Shown here piece after piece: positions 36,213 to 46,388 of a stretch of DNA of 64,000 bases. The position numbers and the translations under genes are program-made. How positions within the stretch are numbered: position 1 is the first letter of the stretch; the number at the start of each line of letters is the position of its first letter. The notes below the pieces were generated by a model. The model ran no database searches. It was given only the letters and a program-made list of their open reading frames with translations, and was not told the DNA's origin. The stretch comes from Syntrophobacter sp. SbD2 (lineage in GTDB: Bacteria; Desulfobacterota; Binatia; UBA9968). Where the stretch lies: assembly GCA_945889495.1 (NCBI GenBank), contig CAMDBU010000007.1, positions 1 through 64,000 of the forward strand, written 5' to 3'.

Positions 36213-37226
36213 ATGAAGCGTTTTGCGACACTCTTAGCTCTGCTGGCCGGTCTCACTTTCCACGGCGCGCCGTCCTGGGCGCAGCCGGCCAATGTCGACG
36301 CCGCCAAGAAGGAAGGCAAGGTGGTGGTCTACGGTTCCGTCGTGCCCCAGGCGATGGACGGGCTACACCAGGCGTTCAAAAAGAAATACGGCATCGACGT
36401 CGACTACTGGCGCGGCTCTTCGACCCAGGTGTCCGAGCGCGCCTTGACCGAATGGCGCGCCGGCAAGCCGGGCTTCGACATCGCCGAGGGTAATCGCGGC
36501 GTGCAGCTGATCATGAAAAACGAGGGCTTGTTTCAAAAATTCGTGCCGCCCAACTCGGACAAGTTCCCCGCCCAGTACAAAGAGAAAGACGGCATGATCA
36601 CCCCCTGGCGGGTGCTGCCGATCAGCATTCTTTACAATACCGAGATGGTCAAGCCGGCCGATCTGCCGAAGACCTTCGACGATTTGTTGAATCCCAAATG
36701 GAGCGGCAAGATTTCCATTCCCGATCCGACCCGCCATACCACCACGGCGCAATTTCTCTGGAACCTGCGGCGCAAAGAGTTCAAGGGCGACAAGTGGCTG
36801 GACTTCGTCAAGGCGCTGGCCAAACAAAATCCGGTGTTGGTCGACTCTCTGGCGCCGGTGACCACCACGGTGATCAAAGGCGAAGCGATTTTGGGCGTCA
36901 CCTACATCAAGTACATCAAGCAATATAAGGGGCCGGTGGATTACATCCCGATGGATAAGTATTTGACCGATCCCAATTACCTGAGTCTCAGCGCCAAGTC
37001 GACCCGGTCCAATGCCGCCAAGCTCTATATCGACTTCGCCTGCTCCGTCGAAGGTCAAAAGGAAATCGCCGAGGACGGCGAGTTCGTCCTGGCGCCGGGC
37101 GTCTATCCGCCGATCAGGGACGCCGAAAAAGTCGCGCCGCGCATGGTCTTCATGGAAAATCCCACCGAGGATGAGTTCAAGAAACTCATGAGCGGGACTT
37201 TTCGCGAAATCTTCGCCGCCAAGTAA
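36213..37226 (+). CDS. extracellular solute-binding protein (FbpA/AfuA-like, paralog)
   Basis: Signal peptide; AAKKEGKVVVYGSVVPQAMDGLHQAFKKKYGIDVDYWRGSSTQV. Confidence 0.87.
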   Translation: MKRFATLLALLAGLTFHGAPSWAQPANVDAAKKEGKVVVYGSVVPQAMDGLHQAFKKKYGIDVDYWRGSSTQVSERALTEWRAGKPGFDIAEGNRGVQLIMKNEGLFQKFVPPNSDKFPAQYKEKDGMITPWRVLPISILYNTEMVKPADLPKTFDDLLNPKWSGKISIPDPTRHTTTAQFLWNLRRKEFKGDKWLDFVKALAKQNPVLVDSLAPVTTTVIKGEAILGVTYIKYIKQYKGPVDYIPMDKYLTDPNYLSLSAKSTRSNAAKLYIDFACSVEGQKEIAEDGEFVLAPGVYPPIRDAEKVAPRMVFMENPTEDEFKKLMSGTFREIFAAK

Positions 37227-37260
37227 TTATTGAAAAGGGTCGGCGAATAGTGAATATAGG

Positions 37261-37292
37261 AGGGCCAGCCAACCGGCTGGCCCTTGTTTTTT
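37261..37292 (+). terminator. Rho-independent terminator
   Basis: AGGGCCAGCC-aacc-GGCTGGCCCT followed by tgtttttt. Confidence 0.88.
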
Positions 37293-37392
37293 GGTGTTGC
37301 GCCAGTAATCGAAGAAGCAACTGAGAATCGGATGATTGGCCGCAAAGAACGCAAAGGGCACAAAGTAGTTCCCAAACTCAAATCCGGGGTAG

Positions 37393-37483
37393 GGGCATAT
37401 GGCATACGCCCTGGGTGGGGAGCGGGGTTCGCCGAGCAGGGTGAAGGGAAGCCTGGATTCCGGCCTACGCCGGAATGACGGAA
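37393..37483. repeat. REP-like palindromes
   Basis: cctggattccggcctacgccggaatgacgg plus degenerate partner upstream. Confidence 0.6.
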
Positions 37484-37588
37484 GAAAGAGACTACTTCTG
37501 ATCGATGGGATTGAAACCTCTTCATTCAAAGCCGGGAGTGGTTTGACGGCAGTAAACCGAAGAGACTCAACGGAATAAGCGAACAGCG

Positions 37589-39307
37589 ATGTTTTCACGA
37601 GTGGCCGGCATGTTCCGGCGCGATCCGCAGTTGGCGGTGGTGTTGTCGGTGGGCGCGGTGATCGCTTATCTGAGCCTGTCGCCGACGCTGATGCTGTTCT
37701 ACGGCAGCTTTCGCAGCAAGCCGCTGGGCGTTCCCGGCGAGTTTACCTTGGCGCACTACATCAACGCCTACAGCGATCCGCTGACCTATAAGTTACTGTT
37801 CAATTCCTTCGTCTTCGCCGGCGGCTCGGCGATCGTCGCCACCGCGCTGGCGGCGACCTTGGCGTGGATCTCGATCCGCACCAACGCGCCGTTTCGTAAG
37901 TTCTTCGAGATCACCGCCATCGTGCCGAATATTTTTCCGCCGGTGATGTTGTCGGTGGCTTGGACGGTGCTCTTGAGCCCGCGCACCGGGCTGATCAATC
38001 GCGCTTTGATGGCTACCTTCAATCTGTCCGAGGCGCCGTTCAATCTCTATTCGCTCTGGGGCATGGTGTTCGTTGAAAGTTTAATCACCACGCCGCTGGC
38101 CTTCCTGATGGTGTCCGCGGCGCTCTATTCCATGGACCCGTCCTTGGAAGAGTCGGCGCGGGTGGCCGGATCGAGCAATATGCAGATCGCCTGGCGCATC
38201 ACCATGCCGATCGTTCGGCCGGCGCTCTTGGCCTCGGCGATGTTGAATTTCGTCCGCGCCATCGAGAGCTTCGACACTCCGGCGATCATCGCCCTGCCGG
38301 CGCGCATTGAAGTGTTCACCACCAAGATCTACCGGGAAGCCATCGGCGCCTTTCCGCCCAATCAAAATCTCGCCGCCGCCTACGGCGTCACGCTGCTGAT
38401 GATCACCATGGTGTTCGTCTATTTTTACCGGCGCCTGACCGCGCGCTCGGAGCGTTACGTGACGGTTACCGGGCGCGGCTATCGGCCGATGATCATCGAT
38501 CTCGGTCCCTGGCGCTATCTGGCGTCCACGGTTGCCGGGTTGATTTTGATCTTGATCGTCGTGCTGCCGGCCCTGGTGCTGATCTACGTTTCCTTCATCA
38601 CCTACGTCCATGTGCCGGGACCTAAGACTTGGGAGCTTCTGACTCTCGACAACTACAAAGCCAATCTCGGCGACTCTCGCACCTACCGGGCGCTGCAAAA
38701 TAGTTTGTTTCTAGCGATCGGCGGCGCGACCCTGTGCATGCTTTTGGCGTCGCTCACCGCCTGGGTGACGACCAAGACCAAAGCGCGGGGACGCGGCCTC
38801 ATCGAAGCTTTGACGTTTATTCCCTTGGCCTTTCCCGGCACCGCGCTGGCGATCGGTTTACTTTGGACCTACGTCTATATACCGCTGCCGATCTACGGTA
38901 CTTTGTGGATTCTCATGATCGGCTATATCACGCGGTTTTTGCCCTACGGCCTGCGCACCATGACCAGCACCATCGTGCAGCTGCACGACGATCTCCAGCA
39001 GGCCTCGATGGTCTGCGGCGCGAGCTTTCTGACCACCTTCCGGCGCATTCTCTTGCCGCTCCTGCGGCCGGGGTTTATCGCCGGCTGGATTCTCTTGGCG
39101 TCGATCTTTCTGCGCGAGTTTAGCACCTCGGTGTTTCTCTACTCGCCGGGGTCCGAGCCCTTGGGGCCGCTGCTGTATCATTTCTACGTCGACGGCAATC
39201 TCGGCCCCATGTGCTCGCTGGCGTTGGTGGTGAGTTTGGTGTGCATGACGCTGATCTTGATCGCGCGCCGGATCGGCAAAGCCTGCGGCGGCTTGGACGG
39301 TCATTGA
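37589..39307 (+). CDS. iron(III)-type ABC transporter permease, fused two-domain (FbpB/ThiP-like)
   Basis: 572-aa polytopic membrane protein with two BPD motifs: EESARVAGSSNMQIAWRITMPIVRPAL and QQASMVCGASFLTTFRRILLPLLRPG. Confidence 0.9.
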   Translation: MFSRVAGMFRRDPQLAVVLSVGAVIAYLSLSPTLMLFYGSFRSKPLGVPGEFTLAHYINAYSDPLTYKLLFNSFVFAGGSAIVATALAATLAWISIRTNAPFRKFFEITAIVPNIFPPVMLSVAWTVLLSPRTGLINRALMATFNLSEAPFNLYSLWGMVFVESLITTPLAFLMVSAALYSMDPSLEESARVAGSSNMQIAWRITMPIVRPALLASAMLNFVRAIESFDTPAIIALPARIEVFTTKIYREAIGAFPPNQNLAAAYGVTLLMITMVFVYFYRRLTARSERYVTVTGRGYRPMIIDLGPWRYLASTVAGLILILIVVLPALVLIYVSFITYVHVPGPKTWELLTLDNYKANLGDSRTYRALQNSLFLAIGGATLCMLLASLTAWVTTKTKARGRGLIEALTFIPLAFPGTALAIGLLWTYVYIPLPIYGTLWILMIGYITRFLPYGLRTMTSTIVQLHDDLQQASMVCGASFLTTFRRILLPLLRPGFIAGWILLASIFLREFSTSVFLYSPGSEPLGPLLYHFYVDGNLGPMCSLALVVSLVCMTLILIARRIGKACGGLDGH

Positions 39308-39353
39308 AAATAAAGCCATGCGGCGTGGGGTTTGAGGCACGAGGAAGAAAGTT

Positions 39354-40544
39354 ATGTTGGACGCAGGTACTGCTAAGAAATTAATCGATAAGAACTTATC
39401 CTACGACGAGGTCAAGCGGCTTACCGTGAAGCTGGTGCAGCACGCCAGCCCCCAGACCCGATTGCTCGAAGCCGAGCCCCAGGTGCTGGCGCTGATCAAA
39501 GACGTGGTCATGCCGGAGTTGCAACAGTCGGGGCTGAAGCCGTTCATCGATAAGATGGGCAACTTGGTGCTGATCATCAAGGGGCGCCAACCCCAGGGCC
39601 GCTTGATGCTGGTGGGCTACGCTATGTGCGCGGCGCCGAGCACCATGAAAAATCCCTACTCCGGTGAGATCGTCGATGGCGCGCCCTATAAACTCAACGG
39701 CGAATGCGTCTGGGGGCGCGGCGCCTGCGAGCAGAAGGGCAGCCTGGCCGCCATGATGGCGGCGGTGAAGTTCATCGGCACCAATAATGTCGAGCTGCCC
39801 AGCGATCTTTATTTCGTCGTCAGCACCGCCGGCGAGACCGGCAAGCATGATTCGCTCGTGCATGTGCTCGATCATGACAACGTCCAGGCCGAGTGGTGCG
39901 TCATCGATGGTCCGCCGGAGATTCAGTTGGGCAACAAAGGCCGAGTCGACGTGCTGGTCACGGTGAAGGGCAAACAGGCCCATAGCAGCCGCCCCTGGGA
40001 GGGTGTCAATGCCATCGACGGCGCCATGCGGGTGTTGGAGCGCTTACGGCCGCTGATGCCGGTGCCGGAAGATAAGCGCCATCCGGAGTTGGGCAACGTG
40101 AGCCTCACCACCAACGCCATCGAAAGTTTCCCCAAGGCTACTCATACAATCCAGAGCGAATGCCGCATCATGTTCGACCGCCGCCTGCTTCCCGGTGACG
40201 ACGCCGGCCAGGCGATCGAACAGATGAAGCAGGCGATCGGCACAATAGAACCCTTCGAGGTTGTCGTTGAAGCGCGCGATTTTATGTATCCCAGCGAAGT
40301 GGCGAAAGACGCCGAAGTGGTGCAGGTGCTGGAGCAGGGGATCAGGACGATGCTCAACTACGAGCCGAAGTTTTCTTATTCAACCGCCGCCAACGACACC
40401 GGCCTGTTCAACCATCGCGGCATCCAGGCGATCAACTACGGCGCCCGCGACATCCGCTTTCAACATACCGATCATGATTTGGTGGCGTTGAACAACGTTT
40501 TTAACGCGGCCAAGGTTTTTGCCTTTTTAGGCATTCATCGTTAA
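39354..40544 (+). CDS. M20 family metallopeptidase
   Basis: VWGRGACEQKGSLAAMMAAVKF; GKQAHSSRPWEGVNAI; NDTGLFNHRG. Confidence 0.85.
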   Translation: MLDAGTAKKLIDKNLSYDEVKRLTVKLVQHASPQTRLLEAEPQVLALIKDVVMPELQQSGLKPFIDKMGNLVLIIKGRQPQGRLMLVGYAMCAAPSTMKNPYSGEIVDGAPYKLNGECVWGRGACEQKGSLAAMMAAVKFIGTNNVELPSDLYFVVSTAGETGKHDSLVHVLDHDNVQAEWCVIDGPPEIQLGNKGRVDVLVTVKGKQAHSSRPWEGVNAIDGAMRVLERLRPLMPVPEDKRHPELGNVSLTTNAIESFPKATHTIQSECRIMFDRRLLPGDDAGQAIEQMKQAIGTIEPFEVVVEARDFMYPSEVAKDAEVVQVLEQGIRTMLNYEPKFSYSTAANDTGLFNHRGIQAINYGARDIRFQHTDHDLVALNNVFNAAKVFAFLGIHR

Positions 40545-40625
40545 AGAAATCTGTTCCAGACGTTCCAATCGTTCCAAAGGTTCCATCCGGAATTACGGTT
40601 GGAAGGATTGGAACATTTGGAACAG

Positions 40626-41321
40626 CTATTTCGCCTCGTGACGCTGCAACATCCTCAAATAATATTCCCAGAGATTGATCATCGCGTCGGGCCGGTAGAT
40701 GCGCTTTCGCTTTAACAGCGCGTCGGCGTCGGTGGCCCAGGTGAAGGGGCCGGTCATGGATGCGGCTTTGACTTGGGTCTTGGCGCTATGCTCGAGCAGC
40801 ACGCCGCGGATGCAGGTCTCTTCGATGTTCGGCCCGGCGACGACGATGCCGTGGTTGCGCAGCAGCACGATCTGGTGCTCGCCCAATAACTTCGCCACCG
40901 AGCTGCCTTGATCGGCGGTGACAATCAAGTCAGAAGATTCCTCGAACTTGTCGATGGCCGGTGGATAAAAGGCGCAGCTTAAGTTGGTGATCGGCAGGAT
41001 CGATTTGTCCGACGACGCGATGATCGTCGAGTAGGTCGGGTGGGTGTGAATGACGCACTGGATGGCGGGATTGGCGCGGTAGATTTCACTGTGGATCGGG
41101 AATTCGTTGTGCCGTTTGCGCTTGCCGGCCAGAGTGTTGCCTTCGAAGTCGATCAGCACCATGTCGTCGGCGGTGGCTTCTTCCAAGCCGATGCCCGAGC
41201 CCTTGATCCAATATTGATCCGGCCGTTCGGTGCGCGCCGAGACATGGCCGTAGATCATGTCGTTGTGCCCCTGCATGGCCAGGATGCGGCACGCCAGGGC
41301 AAGTTTTTCTTGAATCGTCAT
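40626..41321 (-). CDS. class II aldolase/adducin family protein
   Basis: NDMIYGHVSARTERPDQYWIKGSG; VIHTHPTYSTIIASS; VLLRNHGIVVAGPNIEETC. Confidence 0.9.
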   Translation of the reverse strand: MTIQEKLALACRILAMQGHNDMIYGHVSARTERPDQYWIKGSGIGLEEATADDMVLIDFEGNTLAGKRKRHNEFPIHSEIYRANPAIQCVIHTHPTYSTIIASSDKSILPITNLSCAFYPPAIDKFEESSDLIVTADQGSSVAKLLGEHQIVLLRNHGIVVAGPNIEETCIRGVLLEHSAKTQVKAASMTGPFTWATDADALLKRKRIYRPDAMINLWEYYLRMLQRHEAK

Positions 41322-41339
41322 TGGCTTATCTCCTTGAAA

Positions 41340-41672
41340 CTATCGGTTACGGTGACGCCAGCGGGCATGGTCCCCGCGATAATACTTGCCGAAGACCCGC
41401 TGCGGGTGATTGACGACTTCGCGCTGGACGCTCGGATGGCGCTTAAAAAACTTCTCCAGATCATCATGTTTCTTCAAGTACTTCTTGCTGTTGGCCAGGC
41501 TCGGGTTGTTGCGCAGCTCGGTGGCCACCTTGGGATGCTCTTGCAGAAACGTATGGAACTGGCGGACTTCGTTGCGCAGGTGATCATGGTCGCTCCACGC
41601 CGGCGCGGCGGTGGCGAGTAGCGCGGCGAAGATCGACATGAGAGACAGCGATCGCAGATTAGTCAGTTTCAT
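41340..41672 (-). CDS. small secreted hypothetical protein
   Basis: Signal peptide ...MSIFAALLATAAPAWSD; repeated motif HPKVATELRNNPSL / HPSVQREVVNHP. Confidence 0.65.
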   Translation of the reverse strand: MKLTNLRSLSLMSIFAALLATAAPAWSDHDHLRNEVRQFHTFLQEHPKVATELRNNPSLANSKKYLKKHDDLEKFFKRHPSVQREVVNHPQRVFGKYYRGDHARWRHRNR

Positions 41673-41699
41673 CGATGGATCCTTTCTCCGCGAAGTTCT

Positions 41700-42470
41700 C
41701 TATTGTATCAGCAACTGCGCGCCATGGGTGAGCTGGAGGTCGAGCATCGCTCCCGCACCGTTGGCCGACTTCAGCACCGCGGCGTAGGGCGATGGGCCGT
41801 ACTCGCGCAGCCAATGGATGAGTGGGCTGGCGGCGTCGCGCGGCGTGACGAATTCAAATCGATGGGGACCAACTTGGAAGCGCAATCCGTCGGCGGCGAG
41901 GGCGGCATCGATGAACCGTTCGCCCTGCACGCCGAGCAGGGCGCCGTACCATTTGTCGATCTGGCTGGGCTCGCCGACGGCGATCACCAACTTGTCGATG
42001 CCGACGATGCCGTTAGCGTGAGCGAACTCCTGCGGGATGCGCTCGCCGCGCGGCGTCACATCTTCGATCAAAAATGGCGCCACGCCTCGGTGGCTGCCGG
42101 TGGCCAGGGACAAGAGCCATTTGAGTTCGAAACCGTCGGGGCGCTTACGCGACCAAGGCACCGGGTTGTTGATCGCCACGCCGGCGTTTTGCAATTTCCC
42201 AGTGTCGCCGCGCAGATCGTCGGTCTGAAGGCAGAAGTCGACCAGACGCTCGCCCTTTTGTAGCGGGTCCCACCAGCGGTGATCGATCGCCTCGCGATAG
42301 AAAGCGATGATCTCCAGATAGGAACCGTCCTGAAGCGAGATCAACACGTTATGGCTACCCACCGGATGTTGGCCGCCAGGGACCACGGTGAAGCCCAACT
42401 GGCGGTAGTCGCGCGCCGCTTGGTCGAGATCATTAACCACGATGACCAGATGATCGATACCTTGAATCAT
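41700..42470 (-). CDS. VOC family / glyoxalase-like domain protein
   Basis: GIDHLVIVVNDLDQAARDYRQLGFTVVPGGQHPVGSHNVLISL. Confidence 0.85.
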   Translation of the reverse strand: MIQGIDHLVIVVNDLDQAARDYRQLGFTVVPGGQHPVGSHNVLISLQDGSYLEIIAFYREAIDHRWWDPLQKGERLVDFCLQTDDLRGDTGKLQNAGVAINNPVPWSRKRPDGFELKWLLSLATGSHRGVAPFLIEDVTPRGERIPQEFAHANGIVGIDKLVIAVGEPSQIDKWYGALLGVQGERFIDAALAADGLRFQVGPHRFEFVTPRDAASPLIHWLREYGPSPYAAVLKSANGAGAMLDLQLTHGAQLLIQ

Positions 42471-42513
42471 GGGGAATAACTTCTTGTAGCTTGGTTATTT
42501 TGTAGAAATCAGT

Positions 42514-43482
42514 TCAGCGAAGTTTAAGTTCCTGTTGAACCTCGCGGAGAAAGCTAAAGTCCACCGCTTGGGCCGCCGTCGGCTCCTTGTCGGTCTTGAT
42601 GCCGCTGCGCGCCTGGCGGATCGCGAACTGCATCGCGGCATCGGTGGCGCTGCCGTTGGGGCTCATGGTCTTGACCACTAGCTCGTAGCTCTTCTCAGCT
42701 TGTTTTCTGTCGAGCTTCCAAAAGCGCTGGGCGAAGCTCGTGACCTGGTCGGGCTGCTGGCGGATGAACAGCAACGTCTTGACGATCGCCCGCACCATCC
42801 GTTTCACTTGGCCCGGCTGCTCTTTGATGCGCCGCTCGCTGGTGCCCAACACGCCCAGGATGCTGTCCTCCATGAAGTCGCCGGTGAAGACCAGCAAGCG
42901 AAATCCCTGAGCCTCGGCTTTGAGATCGTTGGGCGGGGTGACGATGGCGCCGGCCACCGCGCCGGCTTGCATCGCCGCCATGCGCTGAGGCTGGTCGCCC
43001 AGACCGACGGTGGTGATGTCGCGCTCGGGATTGAGGCCGTAGTGCTTGACGATCTCCCGGGCGGTGAAATCGGTGGTCGTGCCCGGCGTCGAGATCGCGA
43101 TCGCTTTGCCTTTCAAATCGGCGACGGTTTTGATCTCCGGCCGGACGATCAAGGACAACGACGGCTTGACGCCGATGGCGGCGAGCATTTTGATCGGAAT
43201 ATTTTGCAACGCCGAGCGAATGGTCGCGTCGCTCGATGTCGTGTAGCCGAGCTCGCCGGAAAGCAGCGCGGCGACTACCACGTTGCCCGCCACCCGCACC
43301 AGCTGCACATCGATGCCTTCATCGCGGAACTGGCCGAACTCGCGGCCGACGAAGACCGGGAAGTGGCTCATCGCCGTGGCCGGATAGCCGATCGAGATGC
43401 GCTCGGTTTGGGCCTGGCCATCGGCGACGCCGAATAGACTAGCGGCGCCAAGCAGCGCAAAAAATGTCGTGAGCAGTTTCAT
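42514..43482 (-). CDS. ABC transporter substrate-binding protein (NMT1/TauA-like)
   Basis: Signal peptide; ERISIGYPATAMSHFPVFVGREFGQFRDEGIDVQLVRV. Confidence 0.87.
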   Translation of the reverse strand: MKLLTTFFALLGAASLFGVADGQAQTERISIGYPATAMSHFPVFVGREFGQFRDEGIDVQLVRVAGNVVVAALLSGELGYTTSSDATIRSALQNIPIKMLAAIGVKPSLSLIVRPEIKTVADLKGKAIAISTPGTTTDFTAREIVKHYGLNPERDITTVGLGDQPQRMAAMQAGAVAGAIVTPPNDLKAEAQGFRLLVFTGDFMEDSILGVLGTSERRIKEQPGQVKRMVRAIVKTLLFIRQQPDQVTSFAQRFWKLDRKQAEKSYELVVKTMSPNGSATDAAMQFAIRQARSGIKTDKEPTAAQAVDFSFLREVQQELKLR

Positions 43483-43506
43483 CAGTCGCTCCTAAATGCC
43501 GTCAAA

Positions 43507-44505
43507 CTATTTGAACGCCGGTACCACTTCGTCGAGAAAGCGTTTGAGCTGGCCGCCCTGGTCCCAGGAGGTCATGCGCAGGGTGACATGCTCGATGCCG
43601 GCGGCGAAATAGGCCTTGAGTTCGTCGATGCACTGCTTGGGACTGCCGGCGGTGGTGAAACCCTCGACGAACTTCATGCTGAAGTTGGACGTGTAGTATT
43701 TGTCGAGGAACGCTTTGCTTTCGTCCAGGGCGGCCTGGCGGTTCTCGTTGATGTTGATGTTGTGGTAGAGCGAGCTGCCGATCTTCGACGGATCGCGCCC
43801 TTCCTCCTTGGCCATGGCCAGAATGCGCGTCCACTGCGACTTGAATTCCTCCGGCGTGACCTTGTTGGTCATCCAGCCGTCGGCGTATTTCGCCACCCGG
43901 CGCAACCCTTTTTCCACCGCCGGCGAGGGCGCGCTGGCGCCGTCTTTCCAAGTGAGGCCGGTGGGATTGCTGGCGATCCAGATCGGCAGCGGTTTTTGCA
44001 CCGGCCGTGGCTGAATGGTCACGCCTTCGAATTCATAGAAGCGCCCTTTGTGCGAGGCTTTTTCTTCATTGAAAAACTTTTTCAAGATGACGATGCCCTC
44101 TTCGAGGCGGGCGACGCGCTCGGTGTCCTTGATGCCCATGACTTTATGTTCGAGGGCCTGGGCCGGGCTCTGCTCGTTGGGGCCGCCGAGGCAGACCGCC
44201 AGCCACGAGCGGCCGCCGGAGATGACATCGAGGCTCGCCCATTGTTGGGCGAGTAGAGCTGGATGGCGATGGGGAAAGGTCGCCATGCAGCCGACCGCCA
44301 GTTGGACTCTTTTAGTTACCACCGCGAGCGCGGAGAGAAGCGCGATGGACTCCAAGCGCGGCTTGGCGAGCAAGCTGTCGCCCACCCACACCGCGGAGAA
44401 TGCGCCGGAGTCCTCACCCCGCCGCGCCATGTCGAAGAGTTCCGGTACCGTGACCGCGCCGATGATCACGCCGCGGTTCGCCAAAGTCAGTCCAAAGGTA
44501 GCCAT
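43507..44505 (-). CDS. LLM class flavin-dependent oxidoreductase
   Basis: Start adjusted to ATG44505 (MATFGLTLANRGVIIGAVTVPELFDMARRGEDSGAFSAVWVGDSLL); tracked upstream codons lie in a GCAAAGAACGCAAAG repeat. Confidence 0.87.
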   Translation of the reverse strand: MATFGLTLANRGVIIGAVTVPELFDMARRGEDSGAFSAVWVGDSLLAKPRLESIALLSALAVVTKRVQLAVGCMATFPHRHPALLAQQWASLDVISGGRSWLAVCLGGPNEQSPAQALEHKVMGIKDTERVARLEEGIVILKKFFNEEKASHKGRFYEFEGVTIQPRPVQKPLPIWIASNPTGLTWKDGASAPSPAVEKGLRRVAKYADGWMTNKVTPEEFKSQWTRILAMAKEEGRDPSKIGSSLYHNININENRQAALDESKAFLDKYYTSNFSMKFVEGFTTAGSPKQCIDELKAYFAAGIEHVTLRMTSWDQGGQLKRFLDEVVPAFK

Positions 44506-44687
44506 AGATCGCCTTTCCAATTGCTCAAGTTCGCCGCCGTTTATAACACATGGAGTTGGCTTTGCGAAATACGTGGCAAGCGGTTGAATGGCCGCAAAGA
44601 ACGCAAAGTACCCGGAGTTTTCGACCGATGGCATAAACTCCATCGCCATGTTAATTCTCCTCGAAATAAACCTCTTGGAGTCAATTC

Positions 44688-46262
44688 ATGAAGGCGAGCT
44701 TTCGCGATTACATTCAGACCCTGCGCAAGAACGACGAACTGTTGGAGATCACCAAGCCGGTGGATTTGCGCGACATCGCGGCCTTGGTGGCGCAGTCGGA
44801 GAAGGCGCTGCTGTTCAAAAATCTGCCGGGCTATTCCATGTCGCTGGTGTCGGGATTGTTGCAATCGCGTAACCGCATCGCGCTGGGCATGGGCGTGGCC
44901 TATGACGAAATCGCCGACAAGCTCGGCCGGGCGATGGACAAACCGATCCCGCCCAAGCGGGTTGCCAACGCGCCGGTGAAGGAAGTCAAAATCACCGGCA
45001 AGAAGGTCAATCTCTTCGATCTGCCGGTGCCGGTGTTTTCGATCATGGACGGTGGGCCGATGATCACCGGCGGCGTGGTGATCGCCGAAGACCCGGAGTT
45101 CGGCATCAACGCCGGGATTTACCGCTTGATGCTCAAGGAGCGCAACATCACCGGCATCGACATCGTCACGCCCAACAACATGCGCAGGTTCGCCGAGCGC
45201 GCCCTGGCGAAGAAAAAACCGCTGCCGATCTCGATCTCCATCGGCACCCATCCCTACGAACTGGTCGCCGCCACCTTCAAAGCCAATCTCGGCGTCAACG
45301 AGCTGACCTTCGCCGGCGGTCTGCGCAATGAAGGATTGCGTTTGGCCGACGGCGAGACCGTGCCGGTGCCTTGCATCGCCGACGCGGAGATCGTCTTGGA
45401 AGGCGAAATCTTGCCGGAAGGCTGGGTCCACAGCGAGGGTCCGTTTTCAGAATTCAACCGGCTCATGGGCGGCATGCACATGAACCCGCGGGTGCGCATC
45501 AAGTCGATCATGCACCGTAAGGACGCCATGTACTACGCCCTGCAAATGCCCTGGGAAAATATCTGGATGTCGGCGCCGATCTACGAAGCCGCGGCGCGCC
45601 GGGTGCTGTTCGAAGCCGGCGTCCAGACCGCCGCCATCAACGTCACTCCGGGCGGCTGCTGCCACTGGCATATCGTCGCGTCGATCAAGAAAGTGCCGGG
45701 CGACGGCAAGAACGCGATCATGGCGCTCTTGTCCATCGCCGATATCAAGCATGTCACCATCGTTGACGACGACATCGATGTCTTCGATCCGGTGGACGTC
45801 GAATGGGCGGTAGCCACCCGGGTCCAGGCCGACCGCGACGTGGTGATCGTATCGAATGCCAGATCGAAACCGCTGGACCCGTCCTTGCCGCTTCCGATCC
45901 ACGGCAAAGTGCCGACGACGGCCAAGATGGGCATCGACGCGACCATCCCGGAGAACATTCCGGCGGAACGCTACAAACGGATCATCTATTTCAACCAGGA
46001 TAAAATTAAATTGAGCGACTATCTCGGCGCGGCGGAAGCCTCTGCCAAACCGAAAGCTGAAGCGAAATTGGCGGAAACCGTCGAGACCTTGAGCGAAAAA
46101 ATCCTCGCCGCGCTCGGCAAGTCGCACTGCTTCTTCGCCGATCTCTTGGATAAGTTCCCCAAGGTGGATTACAAAACCGTCGCCAACACGGTGGGGCGGT
46201 TGTTCGAGGATGGGAAGATCAAGCAGGATAAGGATGGGAAGCTGGAGTTAGCAACTGAATAG
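44688..46262 (+). CDS. UbiD family decarboxylase
   Basis: SFRDYIQTLRKNDELLEITKPVDL; VDDDIDVFDPVDVEWAVATRVQADRDVVI; RSKPLDPS. Confidence 0.9.
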   Translation: MKASFRDYIQTLRKNDELLEITKPVDLRDIAALVAQSEKALLFKNLPGYSMSLVSGLLQSRNRIALGMGVAYDEIADKLGRAMDKPIPPKRVANAPVKEVKITGKKVNLFDLPVPVFSIMDGGPMITGGVVIAEDPEFGINAGIYRLMLKERNITGIDIVTPNNMRRFAERALAKKKPLPISISIGTHPYELVAATFKANLGVNELTFAGGLRNEGLRLADGETVPVPCIADAEIVLEGEILPEGWVHSEGPFSEFNRLMGGMHMNPRVRIKSIMHRKDAMYYALQMPWENIWMSAPIYEAAARRVLFEAGVQTAAINVTPGGCCHWHIVASIKKVPGDGKNAIMALLSIADIKHVTIVDDDIDVFDPVDVEWAVATRVQADRDVVIVSNARSKPLDPSLPLPIHGKVPTTAKMGIDATIPENIPAERYKRIIYFNQDKIKLSDYLGAAEASAKPKAEAKLAETVETLSEKILAALGKSHCFFADLLDKFPKVDYKTVANTVGRLFEDGKIKQDKDGKLELATE

Positions 46263-46287
46263 CACGGGTTGCGCGGTTCCAACCTTC

Positions 46288-46375
46288 CGTCATGCCGGCG
46301 CAGGCCGGCATCCATCTTCGATCGAGCTGCGACATAAAAGCCCTGGATTCCGGCCTGCGCCGGAATGACGGATCG
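46288..46375. repeat. REP-like facing palindromes
   Basis: gtcatgccggcgcaggccggcatcc ... cctggattccggcctgcgccggaatgacgg. Confidence 0.8.
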
Positions 46376-46388
46376 GATTGAGTCGTAA

